Source of the DNA: Niveispirillum cyanobacteriorum
GTDB taxonomy: Bacteria > Pseudomonadota > Alphaproteobacteria > Azospirillales > Azospirillaceae
Assembly: GCF_002868735.1 (NCBI RefSeq)
Contig: NZ_CP025611.1
Coordinates: forward strand, 552,501-616,500
Reading direction: 5' to 3'
Length of the DNA: 64,000 nucleotides
The number at the start of each line of letters is the position of its first letter. Within the stretch, counting starts at the first letter, position 1. The position numbers and the translations under genes are program-made. The notes beneath the pieces are model-generated. The model was not told where the DNA came from. It saw only the letters and a program-made list of their open reading frames with translations, and made no database searches. Below are positions 36,862 through 45,186 of the stretch, in pieces.

Positions 36862-37092
36862 TTACTTCTTCGCCGGGGCGATGTTCGGCAGGTCTTCGGA
36901 CAGGATGGTCATGTTGAACGCATAGGACACGTCGCCATCATCCTCGTCGCGGTAAAGGGTACCGATGAATTCCTCCCCGATGGTCACTTCGACCGGCTGG
37001 CCCTTCTTGGCCGGCGGGTTCACCGTGATCTTGTCGTTGCCGAAATTCTTGCGCAGATAGGTCTGAAGCCGCGCGATCTCATTGGGGGTCAT
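36862..37092 (-). CDS. DUF3126 family protein
   Basis: This 76-residue soluble protein starts MTPNEIARLQTYLRKNFG and contains VNPPAKKGQPVEVTIGEEFIG and a short acidic loop DEDDGDV, which is the DUF3126 pattern of alphaproteobacteria. The function is unknown. The start at 37092 is chosen from the family's N-terminus and an AAGGG nine bases upstream; the ATG at 37098 would add two residues. It lies downstream of gap on the same strand behind a strong terminator. Confidence 0.85.
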   Translation of the reverse strand: MTPNEIARLQTYLRKNFGNDKITVNPPAKKGQPVEVTIGEEFIGTLYRDEDDGDVSYAFNMTILSEDLPNIAPAKK

Positions 37093-37138
37093 GTCCATCT
37101 GCCCTTTCTTGTGGCTCTTGGGGGTCAAAGAAAAGCCA

Positions 37139-37168
37139 GGGGCGCCGTTCCCGCCGGAACGGCGCCCC
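37139..37168 (-). terminator. Terminator after gap
   Basis: A perfect 13-pair stem (GGGGCGCCGTTCC at 37139-37151 with its complement at 37156-37168) has a four-base loop. On the minus strand it is followed by a T-rich run (CTTTTCTTT). It lies about 60 bases past the gap stop. Confidence 0.85.
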
Positions 37169-37228
37169 TGTTGTCGATCCGGTCAGCGATCAGGATAGCC
37201 TGATCGCTGACAAAGACCAGTCGGGAAA

Positions 37229-38239
37229 TCAGCCCGCGTTCGCCATGGCGATGACGGTGTCACCCATGCGGTTGGAGAAGCCCCATTCATTGTCGTACCA
37301 GGTCAGGATACGCACGAAGTTGCCTTCCATGACCTTCGTCTCGTTCAAGGCGAAGATCGAGCTGTGGCTGTCATGGTTGAAGTCGGTGGAAACCAGCGGC
37401 TCGGCATAGGCGCCCAGGATGCCCTTCAGCGGACCCGAGGCGGCGGCGTCCTTGATCAGCTGGTTGACTTCTTCGACGGTCGTGTTGCGCTTGGCCACGA
37501 ACTTGAAATCGACGACCGACACATTCGGGGTCGGCACGCGCAGCGAGGTGCCGTCCAGCTTGCCCTTCAGTTCCGGCAGCACCTTGCCCACGGCCTTGGC
37601 GGCACCGGTCGAGGTCGGGATGATGTTCAGCGCTGCGGCACGGGCGCGGTGCAGATCCTTGTGGAACGTGTCCACGGTGTTCTGGTCGCCGGTGTAGCTG
37701 TGGATGGTGGTCATGAAGCCATGGGCGATGCCGATGCCCTGGTTCAGCACATGGGCGACGGGCGCCAGGCAGTTGGTGGTGCAGGAAGCGTTGGAGACGA
37801 TCTTGTGATCAGCCGTCAGCTTGTCATGGTTCACGCCATAGACAACCGTCAGGTCTTCATCCGTTGCGGGAGCGGAGATCAGCACCTTCTTGGCGCCGGC
37901 GGTCAGGTGCTTGGACGCTGCATCGCGGCTGGTGAAGATGCCGGAGCATTCGAGCGCGATATCCACACCCAGCTCACCCCAGGGCAACTGGGCCGGGTCG
38001 CGCTGCTGCACGGAACGGATCGTGTGGCCATTGACGACCAGATTGCCGTCAACCACCTCGACCGTGCCGGGGAAGCGGCCATGGACGCTGTCATACTTCA
38101 GCAGGTGGGCATTGGAATTGGCGTCAGCCAGATCGTTGATGGCGACGACCACGATATCCTTGCGGCCGCTTTCGATGAGGGCGCGCAGAACCAGACGGCC
38201 AATACGCCCGAACCCGTTGATCGCAACTTTGACAGCCAT
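37229..38239 (-). CDS. gap: Glyceraldehyde-3-phosphate dehydrogenase, type I
   Basis: This is the 336-residue NAD(P)-dependent enzyme of glycolysis/gluconeogenesis. The N-terminal NAD motif INGFGRIGRLVLRA is present, as is the catalytic C153 in SNASCTTNC, the activating histidine in HSYTGDQ, and the C-terminal WYDNEWGFS. The aspartate normally after strand two appears in AINDLAD, which favours NAD. The start at 38239 has GGAGG five to six bases upstream. It follows tkt on the same strand, a common alphaproteobacterial order (tkt-gap-pgk); pgk is not in the window. Confidence 0.95.
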   Translation of the reverse strand: MAVKVAINGFGRIGRLVLRALIESGRKDIVVVAINDLADANSNAHLLKYDSVHGRFPGTVEVVDGNLVVNGHTIRSVQQRDPAQLPWGELGVDIALECSGIFTSRDAASKHLTAGAKKVLISAPATDEDLTVVYGVNHDKLTADHKIVSNASCTTNCLAPVAHVLNQGIGIAHGFMTTIHSYTGDQNTVDTFHKDLHRARAAALNIIPTSTGAAKAVGKVLPELKGKLDGTSLRVPTPNVSVVDFKFVAKRNTTVEEVNQLIKDAAASGPLKGILGAYAEPLVSTDFNHDSHSSIFALNETKVMEGNFVRILTWYDNEWGFSNRMGDTVIAMANAG

Positions 38240-38642
38240 GCTTTCCTCCGATTGAACGACGCCCGCGCCGGCTCTGGCACGGGGGCCGATGGGCCGCGTG
38301 CCGGCCCAGGTTCCCAAGCCCGAATTAACCCTTGAACCCCCCGCATACAAGGGCGCAACCGTCCCTTCCGCCATGCGTGAAGCGCACGGGTTGCAGCTTA
38401 GTTTTTTTGCGGGAAGGGCGCAATTCAGGTAACGGCGTTACCGGCATGACTCTTTCGGGTCAGGGTTTGTGCGGGGGTGGGGGCGGTAAGGAGCTGACGA
38501 TCCGGGTATCTGGCGTTTCATTCATCCTTGGTGGCCACTCATCCCTTCACCAACTCTGGCTGAAGAGCGACATCGTCCTCCGCCAGTTCGCAAACGACCT
38601 TGCGCTTGGTGCCCTTGGGGCACCTCCTGCTGCTGGTAAATG
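38240..38642. other. Intergenic region between tkt and gap
   Basis: About 400 bases without a supported gene. It should hold the gap promoter. A minus-strand open frame ending at the TGA 38539-38541 reads protein-like (CPKGTKRKVVCELAEDDV, then ALQPELVKG) but has no ATG, GTG or TTG start in frame. A hairpin GGTGCCC-TTG-GGGCACC lies at 38607-38623. Nothing further is visible. Confidence 0.4.
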
Positions 38643-38674
38643 CAAAACGGCGCCAGGATGCACCCTGGCGCCGT
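38643..38674 (-). terminator. Terminator after tkt
   Basis: ACGGCGCCAGG (38647-38657) pairs with CCTGGCGCCGT (38664-38674) around a six-base loop. On the minus strand the stem is followed by TTTTGCATTT. It lies about 35 bases after the tkt stop, so tkt and gap are probably separate transcripts. Confidence 0.85.
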
Positions 38675-38707
38675 CGGCGTCACTTCCGATGCTGGTCGAG
38701 AAGCAGC

Positions 38708-40696
38708 TTACAGCCGCTCCTTCGCCGCCTTCACGATGGCCTCGGCGGTGATGCCGAAATGCGCGTACAGTTCCTGGTAGGGCGCGCTTTCGCCGAAGCC
38801 GGGCATGCCGATGAACACACCCTTTTCGCCGATCCAGCGGTCCCAGCCAAAGCGGACCATGGCTTCCACGCCGATGCGCAAACCATCGCCCAGCACGGCC
38901 TTCTGATAGGCTTCGGGCTGTTCAGCGAACAGTTCCCAGGACGGCATGGAGACCAGCGCCGTGGGGATGCCTTCGGCTTCCAGCTTTTCGCGCGCGTTGA
39001 AGGCGATCTCCACCTCCGACCCCGTGGCCAGCAGGGTCACCTTGCGGGGGCCCGATGCCTCGCGCAGGACATAGGCGCCCTTGGCGGACAGGTTCTCGTC
39101 CGTGTGCTCCACGCGCATCGTGGCCAGATTCTGGCGGGTCAGGGCCAGCACGCTGGGCCGCGTCTTGGCATCCAGCGCGATTTCCCAGGCTTCCGCCGCT
39201 TCCACGGCGTCGGCGGGGCGCAGGACCAGCAGGTTGGGGATGCAGCGGAGCGCCGGGATATGCTCCACGGGCTGATGCGTCGGGCCGTCTTCGCCCAGGC
39301 CAATGCTGTCGTGGGTCATGACATGGATGACCCGCTGCTTCATCAGCGCACCCAGGCGGATGGCCGGGCGGCTATAGTCGGAGAAGGCAAGGAAGGTGCC
39401 GGAATAGGGGATGATGCCGCCATGCAGGGCCATGCCATTCATGATCGCGGCCATTCCATGCTCACGCACGCCGTAATGAACGTAGCGGCCATCCCAGCTG
39501 TCCTTCTGCACGGCCTTGGACAGGGCCTTGACGCGGGTATTGTTGGACCCGGTCAGGTCAGCCGAACCGCCCATCATTTCCGGCATCAGCGGGACGATCA
39601 CGTCCAGCGTGTTGCCCGACGACTGGCGGGTGGCAATCTTGGGTTTGGACTCAGACACGGCCTTCTTATGGGCGTGCAGGGCGGCGCGCGCCTCGGCCGA
39701 CAGGTCGCCGGCGATGGCGGCCTTGAAGGCCAGACGGTTGGGCGAACGTGCCAGACGCTTTACCCAGGCATCGACATCCTTGTGACCGCGGTCGCCGAAA
39801 TGGCGCCAGGCATGCAGGATGGATTCCGGAATCTCGAACGGCGCATGCGGCCAGTTCAGGGCCTTGCGCGCGCCCTCGATCTCGGCGGCGCCCAGCGGGC
39901 TGCCATGGCTGCCGGCAGTGTTGGCCTTGGTCGGCGCGCCATAGCCGATGGTTGTGCGGCAGGCGATCAGCGAGGGCTTGTCGGTCAGCTTGGCCGCCGC
40001 GATGGCCTTGGCGACCGCCACCGGGTCATGCCCGTCAACGGCGGACACGTCCCAGTTATAGGCGGCGTAGCGGGCCTTCACATCCTCGGTAAAGGACAGG
40101 TCGGTGGAGCCGTCGATGCTGATGCGGTTGTCATCCCACAGCACGATCAGCTTGGACAGGCCCAGATGGCCCGCCAGCGACGAGGCTTCGTGGCTGATGC
40201 CTTCCTGCAGGTCGCCGTCGCCGGCGATGACGTAGGTGGTGTGATCAACCAGATCGTCGCCGAAACGGGCATTCAGGATGCGCTCTGCCATGGCGAAGCC
40301 GACGGCGGTGGAGATGCCCTGGCCCAGCGGGCCGGTGGTCATCTCGATGCCGCGCGCCATGCCATATTCGGGGTGGCCGGCGGTCTTCGCGCCCATCTGA
40401 CGGAAGCGCTTGATCTCGTCCAGCGTGATGTCTTCATACCCGGTCAGGTACATCAGGCTGTATTGCAGCATCGAGCCGTGGCCTGCCGACAGGATGAACC
40501 GGTCACGGTCGGCCCAGTCGGGGCGCTTGGGATCGAACTTCAGAAACTGCGTGAACAGGACGGTCGCGACGTCGGCCATGCCCATCGGCATGCCGGGATG
40601 TCCGGACTTGGCGGCTTCCACAGCGTCCATGGACAGGGCGCGGATGGCGTTGGCGAGATCGGCGTGGGACACGCCAGCGGTCAGATCGGACGACAT
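38708..40696 (-). CDS. tkt: Transketolase
   Basis: This 662-residue TPP enzyme moves two-carbon units between sugar phosphates in the pentose phosphate pathway. Visible signatures are KSGHPGMPMGMADV near residue 30, the TPP motif GDGDLQEGISHEAS with the later WDDN, and the pyrimidine-domain EDGPTHQPVEH. The length and motifs are those of the bacterial TktA group. It is divergent from the DUF4164-zapA genes and upstream of gap. Confidence 0.95.
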   Translation of the reverse strand: MSSDLTAGVSHADLANAIRALSMDAVEAAKSGHPGMPMGMADVATVLFTQFLKFDPKRPDWADRDRFILSAGHGSMLQYSLMYLTGYEDITLDEIKRFRQMGAKTAGHPEYGMARGIEMTTGPLGQGISTAVGFAMAERILNARFGDDLVDHTTYVIAGDGDLQEGISHEASSLAGHLGLSKLIVLWDDNRISIDGSTDLSFTEDVKARYAAYNWDVSAVDGHDPVAVAKAIAAAKLTDKPSLIACRTTIGYGAPTKANTAGSHGSPLGAAEIEGARKALNWPHAPFEIPESILHAWRHFGDRGHKDVDAWVKRLARSPNRLAFKAAIAGDLSAEARAALHAHKKAVSESKPKIATRQSSGNTLDVIVPLMPEMMGGSADLTGSNNTRVKALSKAVQKDSWDGRYVHYGVREHGMAAIMNGMALHGGIIPYSGTFLAFSDYSRPAIRLGALMKQRVIHVMTHDSIGLGEDGPTHQPVEHIPALRCIPNLLVLRPADAVEAAEAWEIALDAKTRPSVLALTRQNLATMRVEHTDENLSAKGAYVLREASGPRKVTLLATGSEVEIAFNAREKLEAEGIPTALVSMPSWELFAEQPEAYQKAVLGDGLRIGVEAMVRFGWDRWIGEKGVFIGMPGFGESAPYQELYAHFGITAEAIVKAAKERL

Positions 40697-41036
40697 TGCG
40701 CGAAGGGCCTTTCATGCGGGGCGCCGGCCTTTGGGTCTGGCCGGACATTGCTCTAACAAAGCGCTGTACTTGGTGCTGTGTCGCAACAGGACAGACGGGC
40801 GGCGGCAACCGTCCCGGTCCGACGGCCGATACCCCCCGAATGGTGGCCGCAAATTGGCCAAATCCGCCGGGGGGGTCAAGCGACAGCCAAGCATGGCGGA
40901 TGCCCGGCCATGGGGGTGGTCCAAAAGGCGGATTCCAGCGTTTTTCGCGGTGCGAATGTTGACGTGGGGGGAGGGCGGCCCCTAAGGTCTGTCGTCTGTG
41001 CCGTATACGGTGCCGGCATCCGTCCACCCGCCCTGA
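40697..41036. other. Divergent promoter region between tkt and the zapA operon
   Basis: 340 bases without a supported gene on either strand. Short open frames here have no start site or family pattern. The region must carry the promoters of tkt (minus) and the DUF4164-zapA genes (plus). I could not place a confident -35/-10 pair. Confidence 0.4.
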
Positions 41037-41303
41037 ATGAGCCCCGCCTTGGACAGCCTCACCGCCGCGCTGGAGCGCCTGGATAAGTCCATCGGCTTGC
41101 TGGACCGCGCCCTGACGCGCCGTCTGGAACGGTTGGACGCTGGGGCTGGCACGGCTGGCTGGCTGGCGGAGAAGCTCCGTCTGGAGGCGGAACTGGCGGC
41201 GGCACGCCATGGCGAACGCCAGGCACAGGAACAGGCCCGCGTCATGAAGGTTCGCCTGGACGCGGCGATTTCACGCCTGCAAGGCGTGCTTGAGGAAGGT
41301 TGA
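41037..41303 (+). CDS. DUF4164-like coiled-coil protein
   Basis: This 88-residue protein is almost wholly helical with heptad patterns (LDSLTAALERLDKSIGLLD, then LAEKLRLEAELAAARHGER), without membrane segments. It is the small coiled-coil gene that precedes zapA in many alphaproteobacteria (DUF4164 type) and is presumed to have a division-related role because of that linkage. Its TGA lies three bases before the zapA ATG, so they are one unit. Confidence 0.75.
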   Translation: MSPALDSLTAALERLDKSIGLLDRALTRRLERLDAGAGTAGWLAEKLRLEAELAAARHGERQAQEQARVMKVRLDAAISRLQGVLEEG

Positions 41304-41305
41304 TC

Positions 41306-41662
41306 ATGCGTCGCGTCGATTTCACCCTGAATGGCCGTAACCACTCGCTGAGCTGCGAGGACGGGCAGGAGCAGCGCCTGCTGGAACTGGCCGCCTATGT
41401 TGATGCCCGCATGCAGGAACTGACGGGCGGTGCCGCAGGTCATGAGGTGCAGAACCTGATTGCCACCTGCATCGTGCTGGCGGATGAGTTGATGGAGGCG
41501 CGGGCCGAGGTTAAGGCCCTGCGTGCCGGCCACGCCCCGGCCCCCATTGTGCATCCGCCGGCCCCGACAACGGCCCCGGCGGATGAGGCAAAGGTGGTCG
41601 CCGCCGTCGATACACTGGCAAAACGCATCGAAGACATTGCAGCGCGGCTTGAACGGGCCTAA
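41306..41662 (+). CDS. zapA: Cell division protein ZapA
   Basis: This 118-residue FtsZ-ring stabiliser has the N-terminal globular part VDFTLNGRNHSLSCEDGQE, then LLELAAYVDARMQEL and NLIATCIVLADELMEA, and a C-terminal coiled coil interrupted by a Pro/Ala-rich stretch (about residues 78-95). GAGGAAGG upstream supports the ATG at 41306. The following 6S RNA and cyclo-ligase genes repeat the zapA-ssrS-ygfA order known from proteobacteria. Confidence 0.88.
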   Translation: MRRVDFTLNGRNHSLSCEDGQEQRLLELAAYVDARMQELTGGAAGHEVQNLIATCIVLADELMEARAEVKALRAGHAPAPIVHPPAPTTAPADEAKVVAAVDTLAKRIEDIAARLERA

Positions 41663-41671
41663 ATAGGGTAC

Positions 41672-41835
41672 AGGAAGTTGGCTGCCTGGTGCGTCAGGTC
41701 GCTTTATCCCCGGGGCCGATAATCATTCCTCGAGGGGGCTGTCCCTACCGGCGCCGTGGTGCCGGCATATGGCTCCCACCTGTTTGCACAGGTCACGAGG
41801 GATAGCAAATACCAACGGCCAAGGCGGCCATCTTC
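41672..41835 (+). ncRNA. ssrS: 6S RNA
   Basis: The gap between zapA and the cyclo-ligase has the 6S RNA layout. The outer stem is TTGGC (41678-41682) with GCCAA (41818-41822). The inner closing stem is GCTTTATCCC (41701-41710) with GGGATAGC (41799-41806). A large internal bubble follows, with a hairpin CCGGC (41748-41752) and GCCGG (41761-41765). The RNA binds sigma70 RNA polymerase in place of an open promoter. Its position just before ygfA/fau is the conserved one. The ends are approximate by a few bases. Confidence 0.82.
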
Positions 41836-41867
41836 CGCTTTTCCCCGCCACTGAACTTGGTTGACCA

Positions 41868-42467
41868 ATGACCGACCTGGACGCCGATCTGATCGCCCAG
41901 GCCAAGCAGGCCGCCCGCATCCAGGCGCGCGAAGCCCGTGCCCGCGCCCATGTGGCATCTGGTTCCGCTGCGGCGACTGTCATCGTCCCTCATCTCCTGT
42001 CGCTGCTGCCGGAACTGCGCCCCGGTCCCCTGACCATCGCGGGCTATCATCCCAAGGGGGATGAGGTGGATGTGCTGCCCGCCCTGTCGGCCCTTTCCGC
42101 CGCCGGCCATGCGACCGCCTTGCCCGTGGTGACGGGCCGCGCCTGGCCGCTGGTCTTCCGGCTCTGGCGGCCTGGCCATCCGCTGGTGCCCGGTGCCTTC
42201 CGCATCATGGAACCGATGGGCGACGCGCCTCTGGCACAGCCCGACATTGTGCTGGTGCCGCTGCTGGCCTTTGACCGGGAGGGTTACCGTCTGGGCTATG
42301 GCGGCGGCTTCTATGATCGCACGCTGGAGGTGCTGCGGGCAGAAGCGCCGACCATCGCCGTGGGCATCGGCTATGCGGGGCAGGGGGTGGATAAGCTGCC
42401 GATCGACGCCTACGATCAAAAGCTTGACTGGATCGTCACGGAACAGGGCGCCTGGCGCCCGGCCTAA
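41868..42467 (+). CDS. fau: 5-formyltetrahydrofolate cyclo-ligase
   Basis: This 199-residue enzyme converts 5-formyl-THF to 5,10-methenyl-THF with ATP. The ATP-binding motif LGYGGGFYDRTLE and the preceding VPLLAFDREGYR are diagnostic, as is the N-terminal KQAARIQAREARAR helix. Its place after 6S RNA matches ygfA/fau in other proteobacteria. The next gene, a YmdB-like phosphoesterase, starts 17 bases later on the same strand. Confidence 0.92.
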   Translation: MTDLDADLIAQAKQAARIQAREARARAHVASGSAAATVIVPHLLSLLPELRPGPLTIAGYHPKGDEVDVLPALSALSAAGHATALPVVTGRAWPLVFRLWRPGHPLVPGAFRIMEPMGDAPLAQPDIVLVPLLAFDREGYRLGYGGGFYDRTLEVLRAEAPTIAVGIGYAGQGVDKLPIDAYDQKLDWIVTEQGAWRPA

Positions 42468-42484
42468 ATTCTTCGGGGTATCAG

Positions 42485-43330
42485 ATGCGGTTGCTTTTCC
42501 TGGGCGATATTGTGGGGCGCAGCGGGCGGGAGGGCGTGTTGCGCCATCTGCCAGACCTGAAGGCCAGGCTGAAGCCCGACTTTATCGTGGTGAACGGGGA
42601 AAACGCTGCTGGCGGCTTCGGCATCACCGAAAAGATCGCGCAGGAACTGTTCGATGCCGGGGTGGATTGCGTGACCCTTGGCAACCATGCCTGGGATCAG
42701 AAAGAACTACTGGGCCAGATTGGCCGCCTGCCGCAACTGGTGCGCCCTATCAACTACCCGGACGGTACGCCGGGTCGCGGCTTCACCATCCTGCCGGCCA
42801 AGAACGGGCGGCATAAGGTCATGGTGATCAATGCCATGGGCAGGGTGTTCATGGACCCGCTGGACGATCCGTTCCCGCCCGTGGAGAAGGTGCTGAACAT
42901 CCACCGCCTTGGCGGGGCCCGCATGGGGCCGGCGGGCGTGGATGCCATCATCATGGACATGCATGCCGAGGCCAGCAGCGAAAAGATGATCATGGGCCAT
43001 GTCCTGGATGGCCGCGTCAGTCTTGTCGTCGGGACCCATTGCCATGTCCCCACCGCCGATCTACAGATCTTGAATGGCGGCACCGCCTATCAGACCGACG
43101 CCGGCATGTGCGGTGACTATGACACGGTCATCGGCATGAAGAAGGACGCGGCCATCCATAAGATGCTGCGCAAGACGCCGGGCGAACGCTATTCGCCGGG
43201 TGAAAACGACGCGACTGTCAGCGTCTGTGGCGTGTTCGTGGAGACCGACGACCGTACCGGCCTTGCTAGGCGGGCCGAACCCGTGCGGATTGGCGGTCGG
43301 CTGGGCCAGAGTCTGCCGGCGGCGGTTTGA
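42485..43330 (+). CDS. YmdB-like metallophosphoesterase (TIGR00282)
   Basis: This 281-residue dinuclear metallophosphoesterase has LFLGDIVGRSGR (first metal Asp), VNGENAAGGFG, LGNHAWDQKE (GNH) and GTHCHVPTAD (GTH). It matches the TIGR00282/YmdB family, whose Bacillus member hydrolyses 2',3'-cyclic nucleotides and affects sporulation and biofilm choice. It is cytosolic with no signal peptide. It ends 10 bases from a convergent gene. Confidence 0.9.
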   Translation: MRLLFLGDIVGRSGREGVLRHLPDLKARLKPDFIVVNGENAAGGFGITEKIAQELFDAGVDCVTLGNHAWDQKELLGQIGRLPQLVRPINYPDGTPGRGFTILPAKNGRHKVMVINAMGRVFMDPLDDPFPPVEKVLNIHRLGGARMGPAGVDAIIMDMHAEASSEKMIMGHVLDGRVSLVVGTHCHVPTADLQILNGGTAYQTDAGMCGDYDTVIGMKKDAAIHKMLRKTPGERYSPGENDATVSVCGVFVETDDRTGLARRAEPVRIGGRLGQSLPAAV

Positions 43331-43340
43331 TAAAGCACCA

Positions 43341-44204
43341 TCAATTCAGTTTTTCATCATCCCGCAGGGAGAGGACAAGGCGCCGGTCCAGTTGCAACGT
43401 GCGGCTGATGGAGCCGAAATGATTCTCCTTAAGTCGCGTCAATGTTCCGTTGTCGCGTAAAATCCGTAACCCCTTCTCCAGGGCGGGCCGCATATCGGCC
43501 GCCTGGGGCGAGAGGTAGAATCGGCCCTCACGTTCGTACCGCAGCAGCAGGCGCTGTTCAGGTACAAGGCCGGGATATACAGAAGCATCGGCCAGGATGC
43601 CCATGGCTGATCGCGGGATATAGTCCACGCCCCGGTTCCCGACCCGCAGCATGTCATAAAGACGACGAGGGTCCGACACGGGTGTAATGGTGGGCAGGCT
43701 GTTGGCATGCCAAAGCGCAAGGTCCACCCAATCCGGCCCCATGCCGGCAACCAGGCCGGAGCGGCGCAGGTCTTCCACGCTCTTGATCCCATCAAACCGG
43801 GCCTGATCCTGTGGCCGGATCAACAGGATACGCCGTGACGCCAGACCATCCACCAGGGGGAAATCGACTGCAACGAAATCCTGATCATTCTGCGGGCTTT
43901 CAATCAGCCACATGATGGTCAGTTCCCCGCTTTTCAGCATTTTCTTCATGCGCGGGCGCGCAGGATCGGCGATGCCCTCGATTTCCACCGCGTGACCGAC
44001 CGCCGCGAATGCACGGGCCAGCACCTCATGGAAGTATATATGGGTGCCGTTCAGGCTCTGGGGGGCGGTGATGCGTGTCGGTGTAGCCTGTGCAGTCAGG
44101 ATCGCGAAAAGCATCGCCACGGCAGAAAGGGCCAGCCCCGACCAAAAGGTCCTGGTTCCGGATCGCGAACGGGAAGGCAGGATCGTCAATGCCATTTTCT
44201 TCAT
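43341..44204 (-). CDS. Periplasmic solute-binding-like protein (second of a tandem pair)
   Basis: This 287-residue protein has an N-terminal membrane/signal segment (about residues 20-40, LALSAVAMLFAILTAQA). The mature part is a single SBP_bac_3-like binding fold: THIYFHEVLARAFAAVGHAVEIEGI, then VDFPLVDGLASRRILLIRP, VEDLRRSGLVAGMGPDW and a C-terminal LRDNGTLTRLKENHFG. It shares the order of these blocks with the next gene upstream, to which it is directly adjacent (stop 44205). No permease or sensor gene is nearby, so transport is not shown. It may bind an amino acid or a signalling molecule. Confidence 0.75.
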   Translation of the reverse strand: MKKMALTILPSRSRSGTRTFWSGLALSAVAMLFAILTAQATPTRITAPQSLNGTHIYFHEVLARAFAAVGHAVEIEGIADPARPRMKKMLKSGELTIMWLIESPQNDQDFVAVDFPLVDGLASRRILLIRPQDQARFDGIKSVEDLRRSGLVAGMGPDWVDLALWHANSLPTITPVSDPRRLYDMLRVGNRGVDYIPRSAMGILADASVYPGLVPEQRLLLRYEREGRFYLSPQAADMRPALEKGLRILRDNGTLTRLKENHFGSISRTLQLDRRLVLSLRDDEKLN

Positions 44205-45017
44205 TCACCGGATTGGCGTGCGATCATCCTGATCAATCAGATCAAGGATGAGACGCCGGTCCAACGCAAGTTCGGCCTTCAGGTGCCCGTAATGTTTTTG
44301 CACCAGCTTATTATAGGTCCCATTGTCGCGGACCTTATGCAGACCGCGCAGCAGCACCGGTGCCAGATGGCCAACTGACGGTGCCAGATAAAAGATGCTG
44401 TCGCGCCGGTAACGCAGCAGCAATCTCTTTTCGATCACCAGTTCGGGATGGGCCTGGGCATCGGCCATCACTTCCGATACGCCGCGCGGCATATAATCAA
44501 TGGCGCGGTTGCCCGCCGCCAGCATCTTGAACAGAAGTCGCCAATCCGTGACATCACCGGATACAGGAAGGCTATTCTGGCGCCAGATATCGACATCCAG
44601 CCAATCCTTGCCCATCCCCGCGACCAGGCCCAATCGTGCGAAATCTTCCAGCCTGCGGATGTGATCAAAGGCTTTCTGGTCTCCTGGTCTGATCAGCAGG
44701 ACGCGCTGCCCGATCAGGCCGCCGGTCAGGGGGAAATCGACGGGTATATATTGCCGGTCCCGCTCCGCCCCCCGCACCATCCACATGACGTCCAGATCAC
44801 CGTTGCGCAGCATCATCTTGTACCGTTCCTTGCCCGGTCCGGCGATGCCTTGCAATTCGATTGGGTAATTCTCGGCCTGGAACGCGGCCTTCAGCACATC
44901 ATGGAAGAACAGGTGGCTGCCTTCGCGGCTTTCGGCCATGCGCAGGATCGTCGGTTCCGCGGTGGCGGACCCGACCCAGCAGGCGATGGCAAGGGCCAAA
45001 GCCAGCATCCTGCTCAT
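44205..45017 (-). CDS. Periplasmic solute-binding-like protein (first of a tandem pair)
   Basis: This 270-residue paralogue has a signal peptide (1-20, ending GSATA-E). The SHLFFHDVLKAAFQAENYPIE stretch, VDFPLTGGLIGQRVLLIRPG, LEDFARLGLVAGMGKDWLD and VRDNGTYNKLVQKHYG match the neighbour block by block. The start is an ATG at 45017; a GTG at 45029 is possible. It begins a short run with its paralogue and lies downstream of the formyltransferase-trpE genes on the same strand after a 168-base gap. The ligand is unknown. Confidence 0.75.
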   Translation of the reverse strand: MSRMLALALAIACWVGSATAEPTILRMAESREGSHLFFHDVLKAAFQAENYPIELQGIAGPGKERYKMMLRNGDLDVMWMVRGAERDRQYIPVDFPLTGGLIGQRVLLIRPGDQKAFDHIRRLEDFARLGLVAGMGKDWLDVDIWRQNSLPVSGDVTDWRLLFKMLAAGNRAIDYMPRGVSEVMADAQAHPELVIEKRLLLRYRRDSIFYLAPSVGHLAPVLLRGLHKVRDNGTYNKLVQKHYGHLKAELALDRRLILDLIDQDDRTPIR

Positions 45018-45186
45018 CCGCGAAAGCACGAAACGCCGCCTATGAAAAGAGAAACTGGGACTGATTCTGTAAGTTTACAGTTTCGACTGCGGATTTGGAA
45101 TATTCGTGGATGCAACGCTCAACCCGGAACTTGGCACCAATGTCATCCCGCCGGACCATTTCGCCATTATCAGATGATGGCTGGCT

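Noticed and set aside
38600-40756. 718-codon plus-strand frame over tkt
   Set aside because: Antisense to an intact transketolase; low-complexity composition and no start site.
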